From NCBI GenBank assembly GCA_035700805.1, contig DASSOG010000043.1, forward strand, positions 62,001 to 126,000: a stretch of DNA of 64,000 bases. Direction: 5' to 3'. The notes beneath the pieces were generated by a model. That model did not search any database. It saw nothing but the letters and a program-made list of their open reading frames with translations, and was not told where the DNA came from. Below, piece after piece: positions 52,241 through 63,419 of this stretch; position 1 is the first letter of the stretch, and each line of letters opens with the position of its first letter. The DNA comes from JAGWRI01 sp035700805. Its GTDB lineage: Bacteria; Gemmatimonadota; Gemmatimonadetes; Gemmatimonadales; Gemmatimonadaceae. The position numbers and the translations under genes were made by a program.

Positions 52241-52288
52241 TGCAGGTCTCTGTTCGAGTGATAACGCTAGATCAGTCTGGAGCTTGAA

Positions 52289-52453
52289 ATGGGTAAGCCG
52301 ACGTACCGTCCGCGGAACACACGACGGATCAAGAAGCACGGGTTCCGTGCGCGGATGGAAACGAAGTGGGGCCGAGAGGTCCTGAGCCAGCGGAGAAAGA
52401 AGGGCCGGAAGCGGCTGACCGTGAGGCTTCCGAGCAAGTACGCTGGTGCTTAG
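52289..52453 (+). CDS. rpmH: Ribosomal protein L34
   Basis: A 54-residue very basic protein, MGKPTYRPRNTRRIKKHGFRAR, then GRKRLTV, matching L34 (TYQPS-type start, HGFRARM core, KGRKRLTV). The usual protein ends near RLTV; an 11-residue extension LPSKYAGA-like follows here. It is a large-subunit protein. Its stop TAG touches the rnpA GTG. Confidence 0.95.
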   Translation: MGKPTYRPRNTRRIKKHGFRARMETKWGREVLSQRRKKGRKRLTVRLPSKYAGA

Positions 52454-52816
52454 GTGAGTGCCGGGTATCCGCGCCAGGCGCGGATTACTCAGCGCGCTGA
52501 ATTTGAGAGAGTAGCTCGACTGGGGAAGCGACTTCGCACGTCGGATCTCGACGCGCACTGCGTTGCTTCCCCGCTTTCTTTCCCGCGGGTTGGGCTGGTG
52601 GTGCCGCTCCACAGGCAAACCGTGGTGGCGCGCAATCGCCTGAAGCGACGACTACGCAGCCTGGTACGACTGGAACTACTGCCCATCGGGGTTGGGGTGG
52701 ACGTCGTGCTTCGGTGCCGGCCATCAGCGTATACGCGCACGTACGACGCCCTCCGAGAGCAGGTCTTGCTGGTTGTGAAGCAGATAATTGCGCTGTTCCG
52801 TACAGGAGCCGGATGA
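52454..52816 (+). CDS. rnpA: RNase P protein component
   Basis: A 120-residue basic protein that binds rnpB RNA. It shows RITQRAEFERVARLGKRLRT, PRVGLVVP and the RNR motif RNRLKRRLR (about 60-68), characteristic of RnpA. GTG start directly after the rpmH stop, so translation is coupled. It overlaps yidD by four bases (ATGA). Confidence 0.95.
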   Translation: MSAGYPRQARITQRAEFERVARLGKRLRTSDLDAHCVASPLSFPRVGLVVPLHRQTVVARNRLKRRLRSLVRLELLPIGVGVDVVLRCRPSAYTRTYDALREQVLLVVKQIIALFRTGAG

Positions 52817-53025
52817 TGAAGTCCTTTCTGGTAGGCGTGGTGCGGGTCTACCAGCTGTGGGTTGGACCGCTCCTTCCCTCCTCGTGCCGCTACTACCCGA
52901 GTTGTTCGGCATACGCCGTGGAGGCGCTTGAAAAGCACGGAGCGGTGAGGGGCAGTTGGATGGCCATCCGGCGCATTGCTCGATGTCACCCATTCCATCG
53001 CGGTGGCTACGACCCGGTTCCCTAA
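52813..53025 (+). CDS. yidD: Membrane protein insertion efficiency factor YidD
   Basis: A 70-residue membrane-associated protein with the family core YQLWVGPLLPSSCRYYPSCSAYAVEALEKHG, and CHPFHRGGYDPVP at the end. ATG 52813 overlaps the rnpA stop and follows AGGAG. It helps YidC insert membrane proteins; yidC follows 18 bases on. Confidence 0.95.
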   Translation: MMKSFLVGVVRVYQLWVGPLLPSSCRYYPSCSAYAVEALEKHGAVRGSWMAIRRIARCHPFHRGGYDPVP

Positions 53026-53043
53026 CACAGCGGTCTTCCTTTC

Positions 53044-54786
53044 ATGGATCGTCGTCTTTTCCTGGCTGTAATCCTGACCGTGATCGTCATTGTGATCACG
53101 CCCATCCTGTTTCCCAGCACGCCGCTTCCAGTTCCCGGTGACTCAGCCCGGGCGGACACCGGGATCGTTGCGGGTAGCGCTGCTGGCAATGCAGCCGTTA
53201 CCAGTAGACCGGAGACAACTCGCAGCCTCGGGACAGCCTCCCTGGTGCATCCGGTGGAAGCCGGCGGTCGCTCAGCAACGGCGTATGAGGTCCGGGATTC
53301 CGTCGGGGTGAGCGGGAACCACATGACCGTGTGGTATGGAGCCAGTGGAGCGGTGCCCCTCCGTGTGGCCCTGCATGATTACGGATCGCGCGGCGGTGAC
53401 AAAGCCACGGCTCCGGTGATCCTGACATCAGGGCCACGCCAGCCGCTGCTGCAGTATGCCCTGGCGCTGCCGGACACGACGGTGGAGCTGGTGAATCAGG
53501 TGTTCACGCACCCGGAGCGCGATACCGCACGCACAAGCAGTGTTTCCTACTCCGCGGTGGTGGGGAAGCATGACGTACGGGTTGCCTATTCGGATCCCAC
53601 GACAGATGCTGACCGCTACCTGGTGCACGTTGTCGTGGAGGTTTCGAACGCGCCGAACGGATCTGCCATGTCCATCCAGTTGCCGCGGACGCTCGTGTCT
53701 GCCGAACCGGATACCGTGGACGACATCCGACATCTGGCGTTTGCGTATTTCGTAAAGGGCGACAAGGTCCGGAATGTGGAATTTGGCAAGCTGGACTCGG
53801 GTGAAACCAAGGCCGTGGCAGGGCCCATGGAATGGGCAGGAGTGCGGAACAAGTACTTCCTGGTGGCGGTAATTTCGCCGGACACGACCATCGCCAGTGC
53901 GTCGTTTGTGGGAGCACCACGCGTTGAAAAGCTGGCCCCGGATGCGTCGGGGGCATTGAGCATCCCCCTCAACGACGGGCGAGCTGAATTCGACCTCTAT
54001 CTTGGCCCGCAGGAGTACGAACGCCTGCGCAGCCTAGGCTACCAGCTTTCGGAAGTGAACCAGTATGCGAGCTGGTTGCACGCCGTAGTCCAGCCGTTTG
54101 CCGCCATTGTCACGCGCGTGCTGTTGTGGATGAAGCACGTATCCGGCCTGAGCTACGGCTGGGTCATCATCATCTTCGGAGTGGCCGTGCGATTGCTGCT
54201 CTGGCCGCTGAACCAGAGTGCGATGCGGTCGAGCATCCGGATGCAGCGCATCCAGCCCCAGCTCTCCGAGGTGCAGAAGAAGTACAAGGGTGATCCGAAA
54301 AAGCAGCAAGAGATGTTGATGAAGATCTATCAATCACACGGCATGACGCCATTCAGTCCGATGATGGGCTGCCTGCCGATGCTGCTGCCCATGCCTATCC
54401 TTTTTGCGTTGTACTTCGTGTTCCTGAATACCATTGAATTCCGGGGGGTACCGTTCCTCTGGATGCACGACATCTCGGCCATGGACCCCTATTACATCAC
54501 GCCGCTGGTGATGGGCATCTCGATGTTCGCGCTCTCGTGGATCGGGTTGCGTGGAACGCCGCCCAGCGCACAGACGCGCATGATGAGCTACATGATGCCC
54601 GTCGTGATGACGTTCATGTTCCTGCGCTTTGCCGCGGGGCTGAACCTGTACTACGCGGTACAGAACCTGGCGGCGCTTCCGCAGCAGTGGCTGTTGTCCA
54701 AGGAACGGGCGATTGCCAATCCCCAGAACAGCGCCGGGAGTGGGGGAGGTAGTAGTGGAAAATCCAGGAGCTCCGGGCGAGGATGA
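53044..54786 (+). CDS. yidC: Membrane protein insertase YidC
   Basis: A 580-residue insertase with the long form typical of diderms: TM1 (about 5-22), a periplasmic beta-sandwich P1 domain (about 60-350), then a conserved five-helix region (about 360-560) with YGWVIIIFGVAVRLLLWPLNQSAMRSS and MTPFSPMMGCLPMLLPMPILFALYFVF. The hydrophilic-groove Arg (VRLLLWPL) is present. The C-terminal tail is Ser/Gly-rich. It overlaps mnmE by 32 bases. Confidence 0.96.
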   Translation: MDRRLFLAVILTVIVIVITPILFPSTPLPVPGDSARADTGIVAGSAAGNAAVTSRPETTRSLGTASLVHPVEAGGRSATAYEVRDSVGVSGNHMTVWYGASGAVPLRVALHDYGSRGGDKATAPVILTSGPRQPLLQYALALPDTTVELVNQVFTHPERDTARTSSVSYSAVVGKHDVRVAYSDPTTDADRYLVHVVVEVSNAPNGSAMSIQLPRTLVSAEPDTVDDIRHLAFAYFVKGDKVRNVEFGKLDSGETKAVAGPMEWAGVRNKYFLVAVISPDTTIASASFVGAPRVEKLAPDASGALSIPLNDGRAEFDLYLGPQEYERLRSLGYQLSEVNQYASWLHAVVQPFAAIVTRVLLWMKHVSGLSYGWVIIIFGVAVRLLLWPLNQSAMRSSIRMQRIQPQLSEVQKKYKGDPKKQQEMLMKIYQSHGMTPFSPMMGCLPMLLPMPILFALYFVFLNTIEFRGVPFLWMHDISAMDPYYITPLVMGISMFALSWIGLRGTPPSAQTRMMSYMMPVVMTFMFLRFAAGLNLYYAVQNLAALPQQWLLSKERAIANPQNSAGSGGGSSGKSRSSGRG

Positions 54787-56176
54787 CCCTGGTCATGGGT
54801 ACGCGGTCGGCATGATCTCACCGCGGCCCGGGCGCGGGACGATCGTGGCCGTAGCCAGCGCGCCAGGGATCGGTGCGCTCGCGGTCATCCGGCTGTCGGG
54901 GCCGCAGTCAGTCGAGCTGCTGGCGGGGTTGATCGGCGGGACGGCGCACGTGCCTCCGGTGCGCCATCTGACACTTCGCCGGCTGAGATCACCCGATGGC
55001 GATCCGCTGGATGAAGCGCTGGTTGTGCGCTTTGAAGCGCCACACTCCTACACCGGGGAGGACGCCGTTGAGATCACCTGCCATGGCGGTTGGGTGACTT
55101 CGACGCGGATTGTGGCGGCGCTGGTGGAACTCGGCGCGGCACCCGCGGAACCAGGCGAGTTCACGCGACGAGCACTGCTGAATGGCCGCATGGACCTGTT
55201 GCAGGCGGAAGCCGTCAACGACCTGATTCGGGCGGAATCGAGCGCCGGAGCGCAGCAGGCCCTGCGACAATTGGACGGCGGGCTCTCAGCCCGGATTGCC
55301 ACCCTGCGCGACCAACTGTTGAGTCTGGAAGCGTTGATTGCATACGACCTGGACTTCCCGGAGGAAGACGACGGGCCGGTTACTGAATCCAGGGTGCGTG
55401 CCGCTGTTGACGGGATTCTCGGGACGATCGACGCGCTCATTGCCTCGTCGCCCGCCGGTGAACTGGTGCGCAACGGAGCCGTGGTCGCCATCGTCGGACC
55501 ACCGAACGTGGGCAAGTCATCCCTGTTCAACGCCTTGCTGGGCCGGAAGCGCGCGCTGGTTACGGACCTACCCGGCACGACACGGGATGCTCTGGAGGCG
55601 GTGCTGGACGTGCTACCGGTGCCACTTCGGTTGGTGGATACCGCCGGCCTGCGGGAAGCGGCGGACGAAGTCGAGCGTCTGGGGGTGGAGGTAAGCCGGG
55701 ATTTCCTCCGGAACGCCAGCGTGGTCCTGGCATGCGGGGACACTCCCGAAACCCTGCAGGCGGCTCAGGAAATGGCGCGCGCCGACGCAAGCGGACTGGT
55801 CCTGGCGGTGCGGACGAAATTGGATCTGGCCGGGAAAAGCTGGCGCGCACCCGACGATGTCGTCGGGGTGAGCGCGAAGGACGGATCCGGGTTGGACGCG
55901 CTTGTCCAGCGCGTTTCGACAGCGGTGGCTCGGGAGATCCGTCTTCCAGATCCAGATACGCCGAGGGTGACGCGCGCACGGCACCGGGAGGTGCTGACAC
56001 GCGCGCGCGAGGAATTGATCGCGTTTCGTGCCGCACGTGAAGAGGGGGTGATTCCCCCGACCGTGATCGCCGTTCACCTGCGGGAGGCGCTGCACATCCT
56101 GGAGGAGCTGGTTGGCGCGGTGGATATCGACGAGATCCTGGGGCGCGTGTTCAGCTCATTCTGCGTCGGGAAGTAG
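54755..56176 (+). CDS. mnmE: tRNA modification GTPase MnmE (TrmE)
   Basis: GTG 54755 follows GGGGGAGG; an ATG at 54812 is the alternative. A 473-residue protein: N-terminal tetrahydrofolate-binding domain (GTIVAVASAPGIGALAVIRLSG), helical domain (NGRMDLLQAEAVNDLIRAES), G domain (GPPNVGKSSLFNALLGRKRALVTDLPGTTRDALE; DTAGL) and the C-terminal FCVGK with its catalytic Cys. With MnmG it makes cmnm5U34 in tRNAs. Last gene of the rpmH cluster. Confidence 0.96.
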   Translation: MENPGAPGEDDPGHGYAVGMISPRPGRGTIVAVASAPGIGALAVIRLSGPQSVELLAGLIGGTAHVPPVRHLTLRRLRSPDGDPLDEALVVRFEAPHSYTGEDAVEITCHGGWVTSTRIVAALVELGAAPAEPGEFTRRALLNGRMDLLQAEAVNDLIRAESSAGAQQALRQLDGGLSARIATLRDQLLSLEALIAYDLDFPEEDDGPVTESRVRAAVDGILGTIDALIASSPAGELVRNGAVVAIVGPPNVGKSSLFNALLGRKRALVTDLPGTTRDALEAVLDVLPVPLRLVDTAGLREAADEVERLGVEVSRDFLRNASVVLACGDTPETLQAAQEMARADASGLVLAVRTKLDLAGKSWRAPDDVVGVSAKDGSGLDALVQRVSTAVAREIRLPDPDTPRVTRARHREVLTRAREELIAFRAAREEGVIPPTVIAVHLREALHILEELVGAVDIDEILGRVFSSFCVGK

Positions 56177-56182
56177 CGCCGG

Positions 56183-56383
56183 CTACGATGGCTGGTCCGG
56201 AGGACGAACAGCCTGCTCCCAGATCTCTCCGGCCAGCCATTCCATGCGCTCGTGTGCGTAATCCAGTTCGGCGGGGGAGAACTGTTCCGAGCCATGCGAC
56301 AGGCGGCGGGCGAGCGTGATCATTTCGTCCAGCAGCTCGCGGAGGGGCTGGTTACGACGACGTTCGGTGGAATCGGGGGACAT
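56183..56383 (-). CDS. Uncharacterised 66-residue protein
   Basis: Start ATG 56383 (MSPDSTERRRNQPLREL) lies 19 bases after the stop of the Zn-protease-like gene; a longer frame starts inside that gene and is less likely. The product is helical and charged with no signal or motif I recognise. It is convergent with mnmE. Confidence 0.5.
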   Translation of the reverse strand: MSPDSTERRRNQPLRELLDEMITLARRLSHGSEQFSPAELDYAHERMEWLAGEIWEQAVRPPDQPS

Positions 56384-56402
56384 CGGGGTTACCGCCGCGA
56401 GC

Positions 56403-57341
56403 TCAGGACGCCGTAGCGGCGGCTCGGCTGGACAAGCCAAGAATTTCAGTAGCGGTGGCGCGAAGCGCCCAGGGCAGCCCCCGCGCCTCGACGGCACCGG
56501 CGACCAGGCGCGCGCCGAGGTAATAGCCGGAACGTTCCGGCAGCACGTGATGGCCTGCCAGACGCGCGTCGTCGCTCATGCCGTCTGAGAGGTATCGCAA
56601 CCGGAGTCCAAGGGCCGCGCGATCGAAATCCGCCTCGATAGCCTGCAGGATCACGGGTTCCATTTCGCGCATGCGTGCGTACTGGCGTCGCACGTACCCG
56701 AAGTACTCCCACACCGCGTGTCCCGGACTCACGAGTTGTGACGCGTGCACCGCCAGGCCCTCGTTGACTACCAGTTCCCGCAGGGGTACGGCGCGGGCGG
56801 TGTCCCAGTACGAGTAGTAACCCTGTTCCGCGACCACGTGGTGCAGCTCGGCGTGGCTGGCGGGTGAGGTGTAGCGAACGACGTGGGCCACCTCGTGTGC
56901 CAGCCAGAGCGGCACTAGTTCCGGGTCGAGCCCGAGCCCGAACGTATCGCGGTTCGTGACGCCGGTGAAGTGTTCAAGGCATACAAAGGCCACGCCGCGC
57001 CCGTCAACGACCAGCTCGCCGGCGTTGGGCCCACCCACGCCCACCATGAGCACGACATCGAAATCCATGTCGGCCTGGAACGCACGGGCACACCGCTCTT
57101 CCACCTGCCGTGCCAGGGTCACGATATCCGTGCGCTCCAGCATGGAGCGCAGGTCGGTGCGGTCTGCATTGACGGCACCCCGCACGACGTCGAGGAAGCC
57201 CGGGCCTTCCGGGGGAATTACGTAGTTGTTCCAGTACGCGTCGAGAATTCGACGGTGGGTGGCGAGATAGCGCTGGTAGGCCGAGAGAGGGTCCGTGCTG
57301 TCGAGGACTGCGAAGAAATCTGGCAGCAGGTTAATGAGCAT
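56403..57341 (-). CDS. DUF2268-like putative zinc peptidase
   Basis: ATG 57341 gives 312 residues; the frame goes up to a TTG at 57443, where the N terminus is basic and not domain-like. The domain contains the zinc motif HEVAH in PLWLAHEVAHVVRYTS, a downstream Glu-containing VNEGLAVHASQ (third ligand candidate), and SGYYLGARLVAGAVE near the end, the pattern of DUF2268-type predicted Zn-dependent proteases. No signal peptide, so cytosolic. Substrate unknown. Confidence 0.7.
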   Translation of the reverse strand: MLINLLPDFFAVLDSTDPLSAYQRYLATHRRILDAYWNNYVIPPEGPGFLDVVRGAVNADRTDLRSMLERTDIVTLARQVEERCARAFQADMDFDVVLMVGVGGPNAGELVVDGRGVAFVCLEHFTGVTNRDTFGLGLDPELVPLWLAHEVAHVVRYTSPASHAELHHVVAEQGYYSYWDTARAVPLRELVVNEGLAVHASQLVSPGHAVWEYFGYVRRQYARMREMEPVILQAIEADFDRAALGLRLRYLSDGMSDDARLAGHHVLPERSGYYLGARLVAGAVEARGLPWALRATATEILGLSSRAAATAS

Positions 57342-57446
57342 TCGGCCGGGCTGAGAAAGGCGGCGCCAGGAACTCGCGGACGCGGAATCATACAGGACCG
57401 ACCGAACTCGAACAAGAGTGGCGTTCGGTGTCCGGTGCAACAAAGG

Positions 57447-58094
57447 TCATCGCGTGCCGAACAGACGATCACCTGCATCGCCAAGACCAGGGAGGATATA
57501 GCCCTGTGCGTTCAACTCACGGTCAAGCGCCGCACAGAACACCAGGACGTCCGGATGTGCCGCGGCGAGCCGGCGTACGCCGGCGGGCGCAGCTACCAGG
57601 CAGAGGAACCGGATGCGTTCCACGCCCGCCTGCTTGAGTGAAGTGATGGCAGCCGCGGCACTTCCTCCCGTGGCGAGCATCGGGTCGAGCACAAAGAAAT
57701 CGCGCTCCGCGGCGTCGCTGGGCACCTTGAAGTAGTAGTCCACTGGCTCGAGAGTGTCGTGATCGCGATACAGACCGACGTGACCGACGCGAGCTGACGG
57801 GACAAGTCGGCAGATGCCCTCCACCATTCCCAGGCCAGCCCGGAGGATGGGGACCAAGGTGAGCTTCTTGCCGGCAACCTGATGTCCCATTGCTGATTCG
57901 AGCGGTGTGTCCACCGGCACCGGCTCCAGCGTGAGATCGCTCGTGGCTTCGTACGCCATGAGGGTGGCGATCTCGTCCACGAGCTCCTTGAAGATCTTGG
58001 TGGGGGTCGTCCGACTGCGCAGGAGGGTGAGCTTGTGCTGCACGAGCGGGTGGTCCACCACGCGCAGGGTGGGGAAGTCCGGGATGGTGTGCAT
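57447..58094 (-). CDS. upp: Uracil phosphoribosyltransferase
   Basis: A 215-residue salvage enzyme that makes UMP from uracil and PRPP. It shows VDHPLVQHKLTLLRSRTTPTKIFKELVDEIATLMAYEA, LVPILRAGLGMVEG, the PRPP loop VLDPMLATGGSAAAAI and a C-terminal ALDRELNAQGYILPGLGDAGDRLFGT. ATG 58094 is chosen because the longer frame adds unrelated residues. It is divergent from the 58-residue gene. Confidence 0.96.
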   Translation of the reverse strand: MHTIPDFPTLRVVDHPLVQHKLTLLRSRTTPTKIFKELVDEIATLMAYEATSDLTLEPVPVDTPLESAMGHQVAGKKLTLVPILRAGLGMVEGICRLVPSARVGHVGLYRDHDTLEPVDYYFKVPSDAAERDFFVLDPMLATGGSAAAAITSLKQAGVERIRFLCLVAAPAGVRRLAAAHPDVLVFCAALDRELNAQGYILPGLGDAGDRLFGTR

Positions 58095-58121
58095 GGCGCA
58101 GAAGGTACTAAGTTCGCAGCC

Positions 58122-58298
58122 ATGAAAGAATATCAAGCGGTAATTGTACGCCTGACCCGGCACGTGCGGGACGACGAAGACACACTGACGGACCTCCTGA
58201 ACGAACGAAGCCGATCAGGGTGGGAACCGGCGCTGGTTACCCAGGACACCGAGCGCCTGACCGTGATATTTCAGCGCCCGGGCGATCCGGAATCCTGA
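58122..58298 (+). CDS. Uncharacterised 58-residue protein
   Basis: MKEYQAVIVRLTRHVRDDEDTL and SGWEPALVTQDTERLTVIFQRPGDPES form a compact beta-alpha-beta-like protein. The pattern of a short N-terminal strand, a helix (LTDLLNERSRSGW) and two strands resembles DUF4177-type small proteins, but I am not certain. The 3' end overlaps the idi 3' end by 28 bases. Confidence 0.6.
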   Translation: MKEYQAVIVRLTRHVRDDEDTLTDLLNERSRSGWEPALVTQDTERLTVIFQRPGDPES

Positions 58299-58844
58299 CG
58301 AGGCAGCCGGTGGCCGAACTCCCCGCGAAGCCGTTGCCACTCGAGCTTCAGCCACGGCGTGAAGCGGTCGGGATCTGCCGCGATTTCGCGGTCCAGGGCG
58401 TCCGGGGCGATGTAGCGCCACGCAGCGACCTCGGTGGCGTTGGTGTGAACGGGGTCGCTGGACGTGCCGAGATACACCCAGCACAGCTCGAACTCCGACC
58501 CCGCCTGCCCGTATTCCGCATGATACTGAAATTTGAATACATACTCCAGCGGGCACGTAACCCCGAGCTCCTCCTTCAGCCGTCGCTGGGTGGCTGTCTG
58601 CATGTCCTCGCCCTGACGGGGGTGGCTGCAGCAACTGTTGGCCCAGTACCCTGGCCACAGCGGCTTACCCGGGGCGCGTTGCTGCAGCAGCAACTCCCCT
58701 GCGGGGTTGAAAAGGAACAGGGAAAACGCACGATGCAAGACGCCCTGCCCCGCATGGGCCTCGGCCTTGCTGACGTGGCCAACTTCACGATCGTCGGGAT
58801 CCACCAGGATCAATTGTTCGGAATTGAACGAGACGACCTGGTGA

Positions 58845-58861
<17 letters not shown>
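58271..58861 (-). CDS. idi: Isopentenyl-diphosphate delta-isomerase, type I
   Basis: A 196-residue Nudix-fold isomerase (IPP to DMAPP). TTG 58861 is chosen because GGAGGT sits five bases before it and the start is nested in the stop of the HMGR-mevalonate kinase gene; an ATG at 58903 would only add 14 residues with no match. It shows RAFSLFLFN, YWANSCCSHPRQGE with the catalytic Cys, the RRLKEELG Nudix helix and FELCWVY with the catalytic Glu. Last gene of the mevalonate operon. The type I enzyme does not need flavin. Confidence 0.92.
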
Positions 58862-61112
<2,251 letters not shown>

Positions 61113-61136
61113 CCTGATTCTTCTGATTCCTCTGGT

Positions 61137-62159
61137 TCAATGAATGCTATGTGTTTCCAGGCCGTGCGCTGCCATTTCGAGATCAACCGCGGGATAGCCG
61201 GAGTTGGCTGCCCGCACGCTGAAGGCCCGCAGGAGCCCTGGATCCGTGGCGAAGGCGACGCCAACATCACCGCTGCCTGCGCCGCAGCTCTTGTATGTCA
61301 CCCCGCAGCTCGCGGCGATGCTCCCCAATTCACGATGTTCCCGGCTCGCGATGTCCAGGCCGCTTGCCGTGCCAAGGGATGACAGCGCGTCCCGATATTC
61401 CCCGATACTCTGCAGAAACTCACCGGCACTGTTCCGTGCACACGCCGCAACACCACGAGACGCACACGCCGCAAGTTCCTGCATGTGGTGGGCGTAGGCG
61501 CCGGGTTCGCGCAGGCGCCAGACTTCCATGGCAGCCAGCATGGTACCGGTGGAGGCGGAGCGACCGCTGAATACGCAGCACCAGTGGACGCCATGAGGGA
61601 GTGTGGCCGGCGCCGCCAACGGACCCTGGTCGACCACCTGGTAGCGAACGAGGCCGCCCAGCAGCGCGGCCGCGGCATCAATGCCGCTGCCACGGCCGCG
61701 TTGAGACGCGCAGTGAGCGGCTACGCACTCGCTGAGCGTGGGCGGTTCGCGCTCGGCAAGCCGATGCCATGCGCCGAGGAGTGCCACCGTGAGGGCCGCG
61801 TTGGAACCCAGGCCCAACTTGACGCGCTCGCCGTGGTGTTCCAGGAAAAACTGATCACTGTCCAGCTCCGCGCGGCTGGCCGGCACGCGTGCCATGTGGG
61901 CGAGGTGTTCCAGCAGGGTTGCGATCCATTCCAGTTTCGGTGGTACGACGCTGCCCGGACTGTCTAATGAGGAGTCCGGCGCCATGTGTGCGGCAAGGCC
62001 GAGTGTGGGTGACACAACTTCCCATGCGCCATCGGCGCTCGGCTGGAGCCGCACGCGGGCCTGTCGATTCACGGCCAGCACCAGAGCTGGCGCGCCCTCC
62101 AGCACCGCATACTCGCCCAGCAGCACCAGCTTACCTGGGGCGCGGGCCTCCACATGCAT
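61137..62159 (-). CDS. Phosphomevalonate kinase (GHMP type)
   Basis: ATG 62159 overlaps the mvaD stop by one base (TGATG). A 340-residue GHMP kinase: ARAPGKLVLLGEYAVLEG (5-22), the nucleotide loop LGLGSNAALTVALL (115-128), GRGSGIDAAAALLGG (about 155-169) and a third motif CGAGSGDVGVAF. Its place between mvaD and the HMGR-mevalonate kinase gene identifies the substrate as phosphomevalonate. The longer frame upstream lies in mvaD and is rejected. Confidence 0.9.
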   Translation of the reverse strand: MHVEARAPGKLVLLGEYAVLEGAPALVLAVNRQARVRLQPSADGAWEVVSPTLGLAAHMAPDSSLDSPGSVVPPKLEWIATLLEHLAHMARVPASRAELDSDQFFLEHHGERVKLGLGSNAALTVALLGAWHRLAEREPPTLSECVAAHCASQRGRGSGIDAAAALLGGLVRYQVVDQGPLAAPATLPHGVHWCCVFSGRSASTGTMLAAMEVWRLREPGAYAHHMQELAACASRGVAACARNSAGEFLQSIGEYRDALSSLGTASGLDIASREHRELGSIAASCGVTYKSCGAGSGDVGVAFATDPGLLRAFSVRAANSGYPAVDLEMAAHGLETHSIH

Positions 62160-63157
62160 CAGCGGATATCCTCGATGACGCGCGCCCCCGGGCCCAGGTT
62201 GCTTGTCAGCAACTCCTGTACTTGCGGCACGGTGCGCAGCGCGTCGGCCACCACGGCGGCGTGACCAGGCAGGCAGACCGCTGCTACCTGGGGTCCCGCG
62301 TCGATGGTGAAGAATACCCCAATGCCACTGTTGCGCATTGCCCGGATGCGATGGATGCATTCGATGGTGGCGGCATTCCAGTAGATGAGCCCGGGCCTGG
62401 ACGACAGCATCACGCCGTGCATGGCCAGGCAACTGGCCTCACTCACATCAGCCAGCTTGCCAAAATCGCATTCCTGAACGGCTGCGCGCGCGTCCGCGAG
62501 CCCGGTGGCATTCGCCGCGACCCACGCCTGGTAGAACGGCGACGTGCGCCTGGAGATTTCCATTCCAGCGCTGGAGCCAACGGATTTTTCCGTGGGATCC
62601 GTGAGGGCAATGACGACCTCAAGCGGCCACTCGGCAGCGTCCAGCAAGGGAGAGGCAACCGCGTCTTCGCCGGTGTCATCAGTACCGGCGGCCATTTCCA
62701 CGAAGCCCCCGAAGATGGATCGAGCAGCGGATCCCGATCCCCGCCGGGCCAGGCACGAGAGATCCCGGGCCGTGAGTGGCAGGCCGAGGGCATGGCTGGC
62801 TGCGACGGCGAGCGCGGCAAATCCGGAAGCCGACGAGGCCAGGCCGGCACCCGTTGGAAAGTTGTTGGATGAGCGGACGCGCGCATGTGTGGAGGTGTAC
62901 GCGCGTGTACGCACCAGATCGAGAAATCTGCTGATGCGACCTGACGGGTCAACGTGGTGCGCGCCATTCAGCACGATGTCGTCCGCGTCGAGCGTGTTGT
63001 CGAACTGTACCGTCGTGCGGGTGTGCAGCGCTCCCAACGTGATGGACAGCGAACCCGTCGCGGGCAGGTTCAGCTCGCGATTGCGCTTTCCCCAGTACTT
63101 GATCAGTGCAAGGTTGGGATGAGCCTGCGCATGTGCGGACCCAGAAGTGGGTGTCAT
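62159..63157 (-). CDS. mvaD: Diphosphomevalonate decarboxylase
   Basis: A 332-residue GHMP-superfamily enzyme that makes isopentenyl diphosphate. It shows NLALIKYWGKRN (about 15-26), SSNNFPTGAGLASSASGFAAL, RRGSGSAARSIFGGFVEM and FTIDAGPQV with the catalytic Asp; the family Ser/Arg set is present. First gene of the leftward mvaD - phosphomevalonate kinase - HMGR/mevalonate kinase - idi operon. HMG-CoA synthase is not in the window. Confidence 0.94.
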   Translation of the reverse strand: MTPTSGSAHAQAHPNLALIKYWGKRNRELNLPATGSLSITLGALHTRTTVQFDNTLDADDIVLNGAHHVDPSGRISRFLDLVRTRAYTSTHARVRSSNNFPTGAGLASSASGFAALAVAASHALGLPLTARDLSCLARRGSGSAARSIFGGFVEMAAGTDDTGEDAVASPLLDAAEWPLEVVIALTDPTEKSVGSSAGMEISRRTSPFYQAWVAANATGLADARAAVQECDFGKLADVSEASCLAMHGVMLSSRPGLIYWNAATIECIHRIRAMRNSGIGVFFTIDAGPQVAAVCLPGHAAVVADALRTVPQVQELLTSNLGPGARVIEDIR

Positions 63158-63419
63158 ACGTAGAAAGCTACCGCAGGGCCCGGATCCAAAGTGGGCATTC
63201 CGGTGGTCATGAACGCTCGATGCAGGCGGGCCGGAAATCCCCGGTGACGGCAGGCGGCAATGTACTTTTCACGCGGGCGGCGCGGTGGCTAGCTTGTCGC
63301 GCAGGGTCCGTCGCTATTTGGTAGCGGATCAATACTATTTGAACACTACAAACTGCTGAGCGTCGCGACACCGACGGCCCGGTGCTCCTGACGCGGCAAC
63401 CAGACCCTGAGAACCCGGC

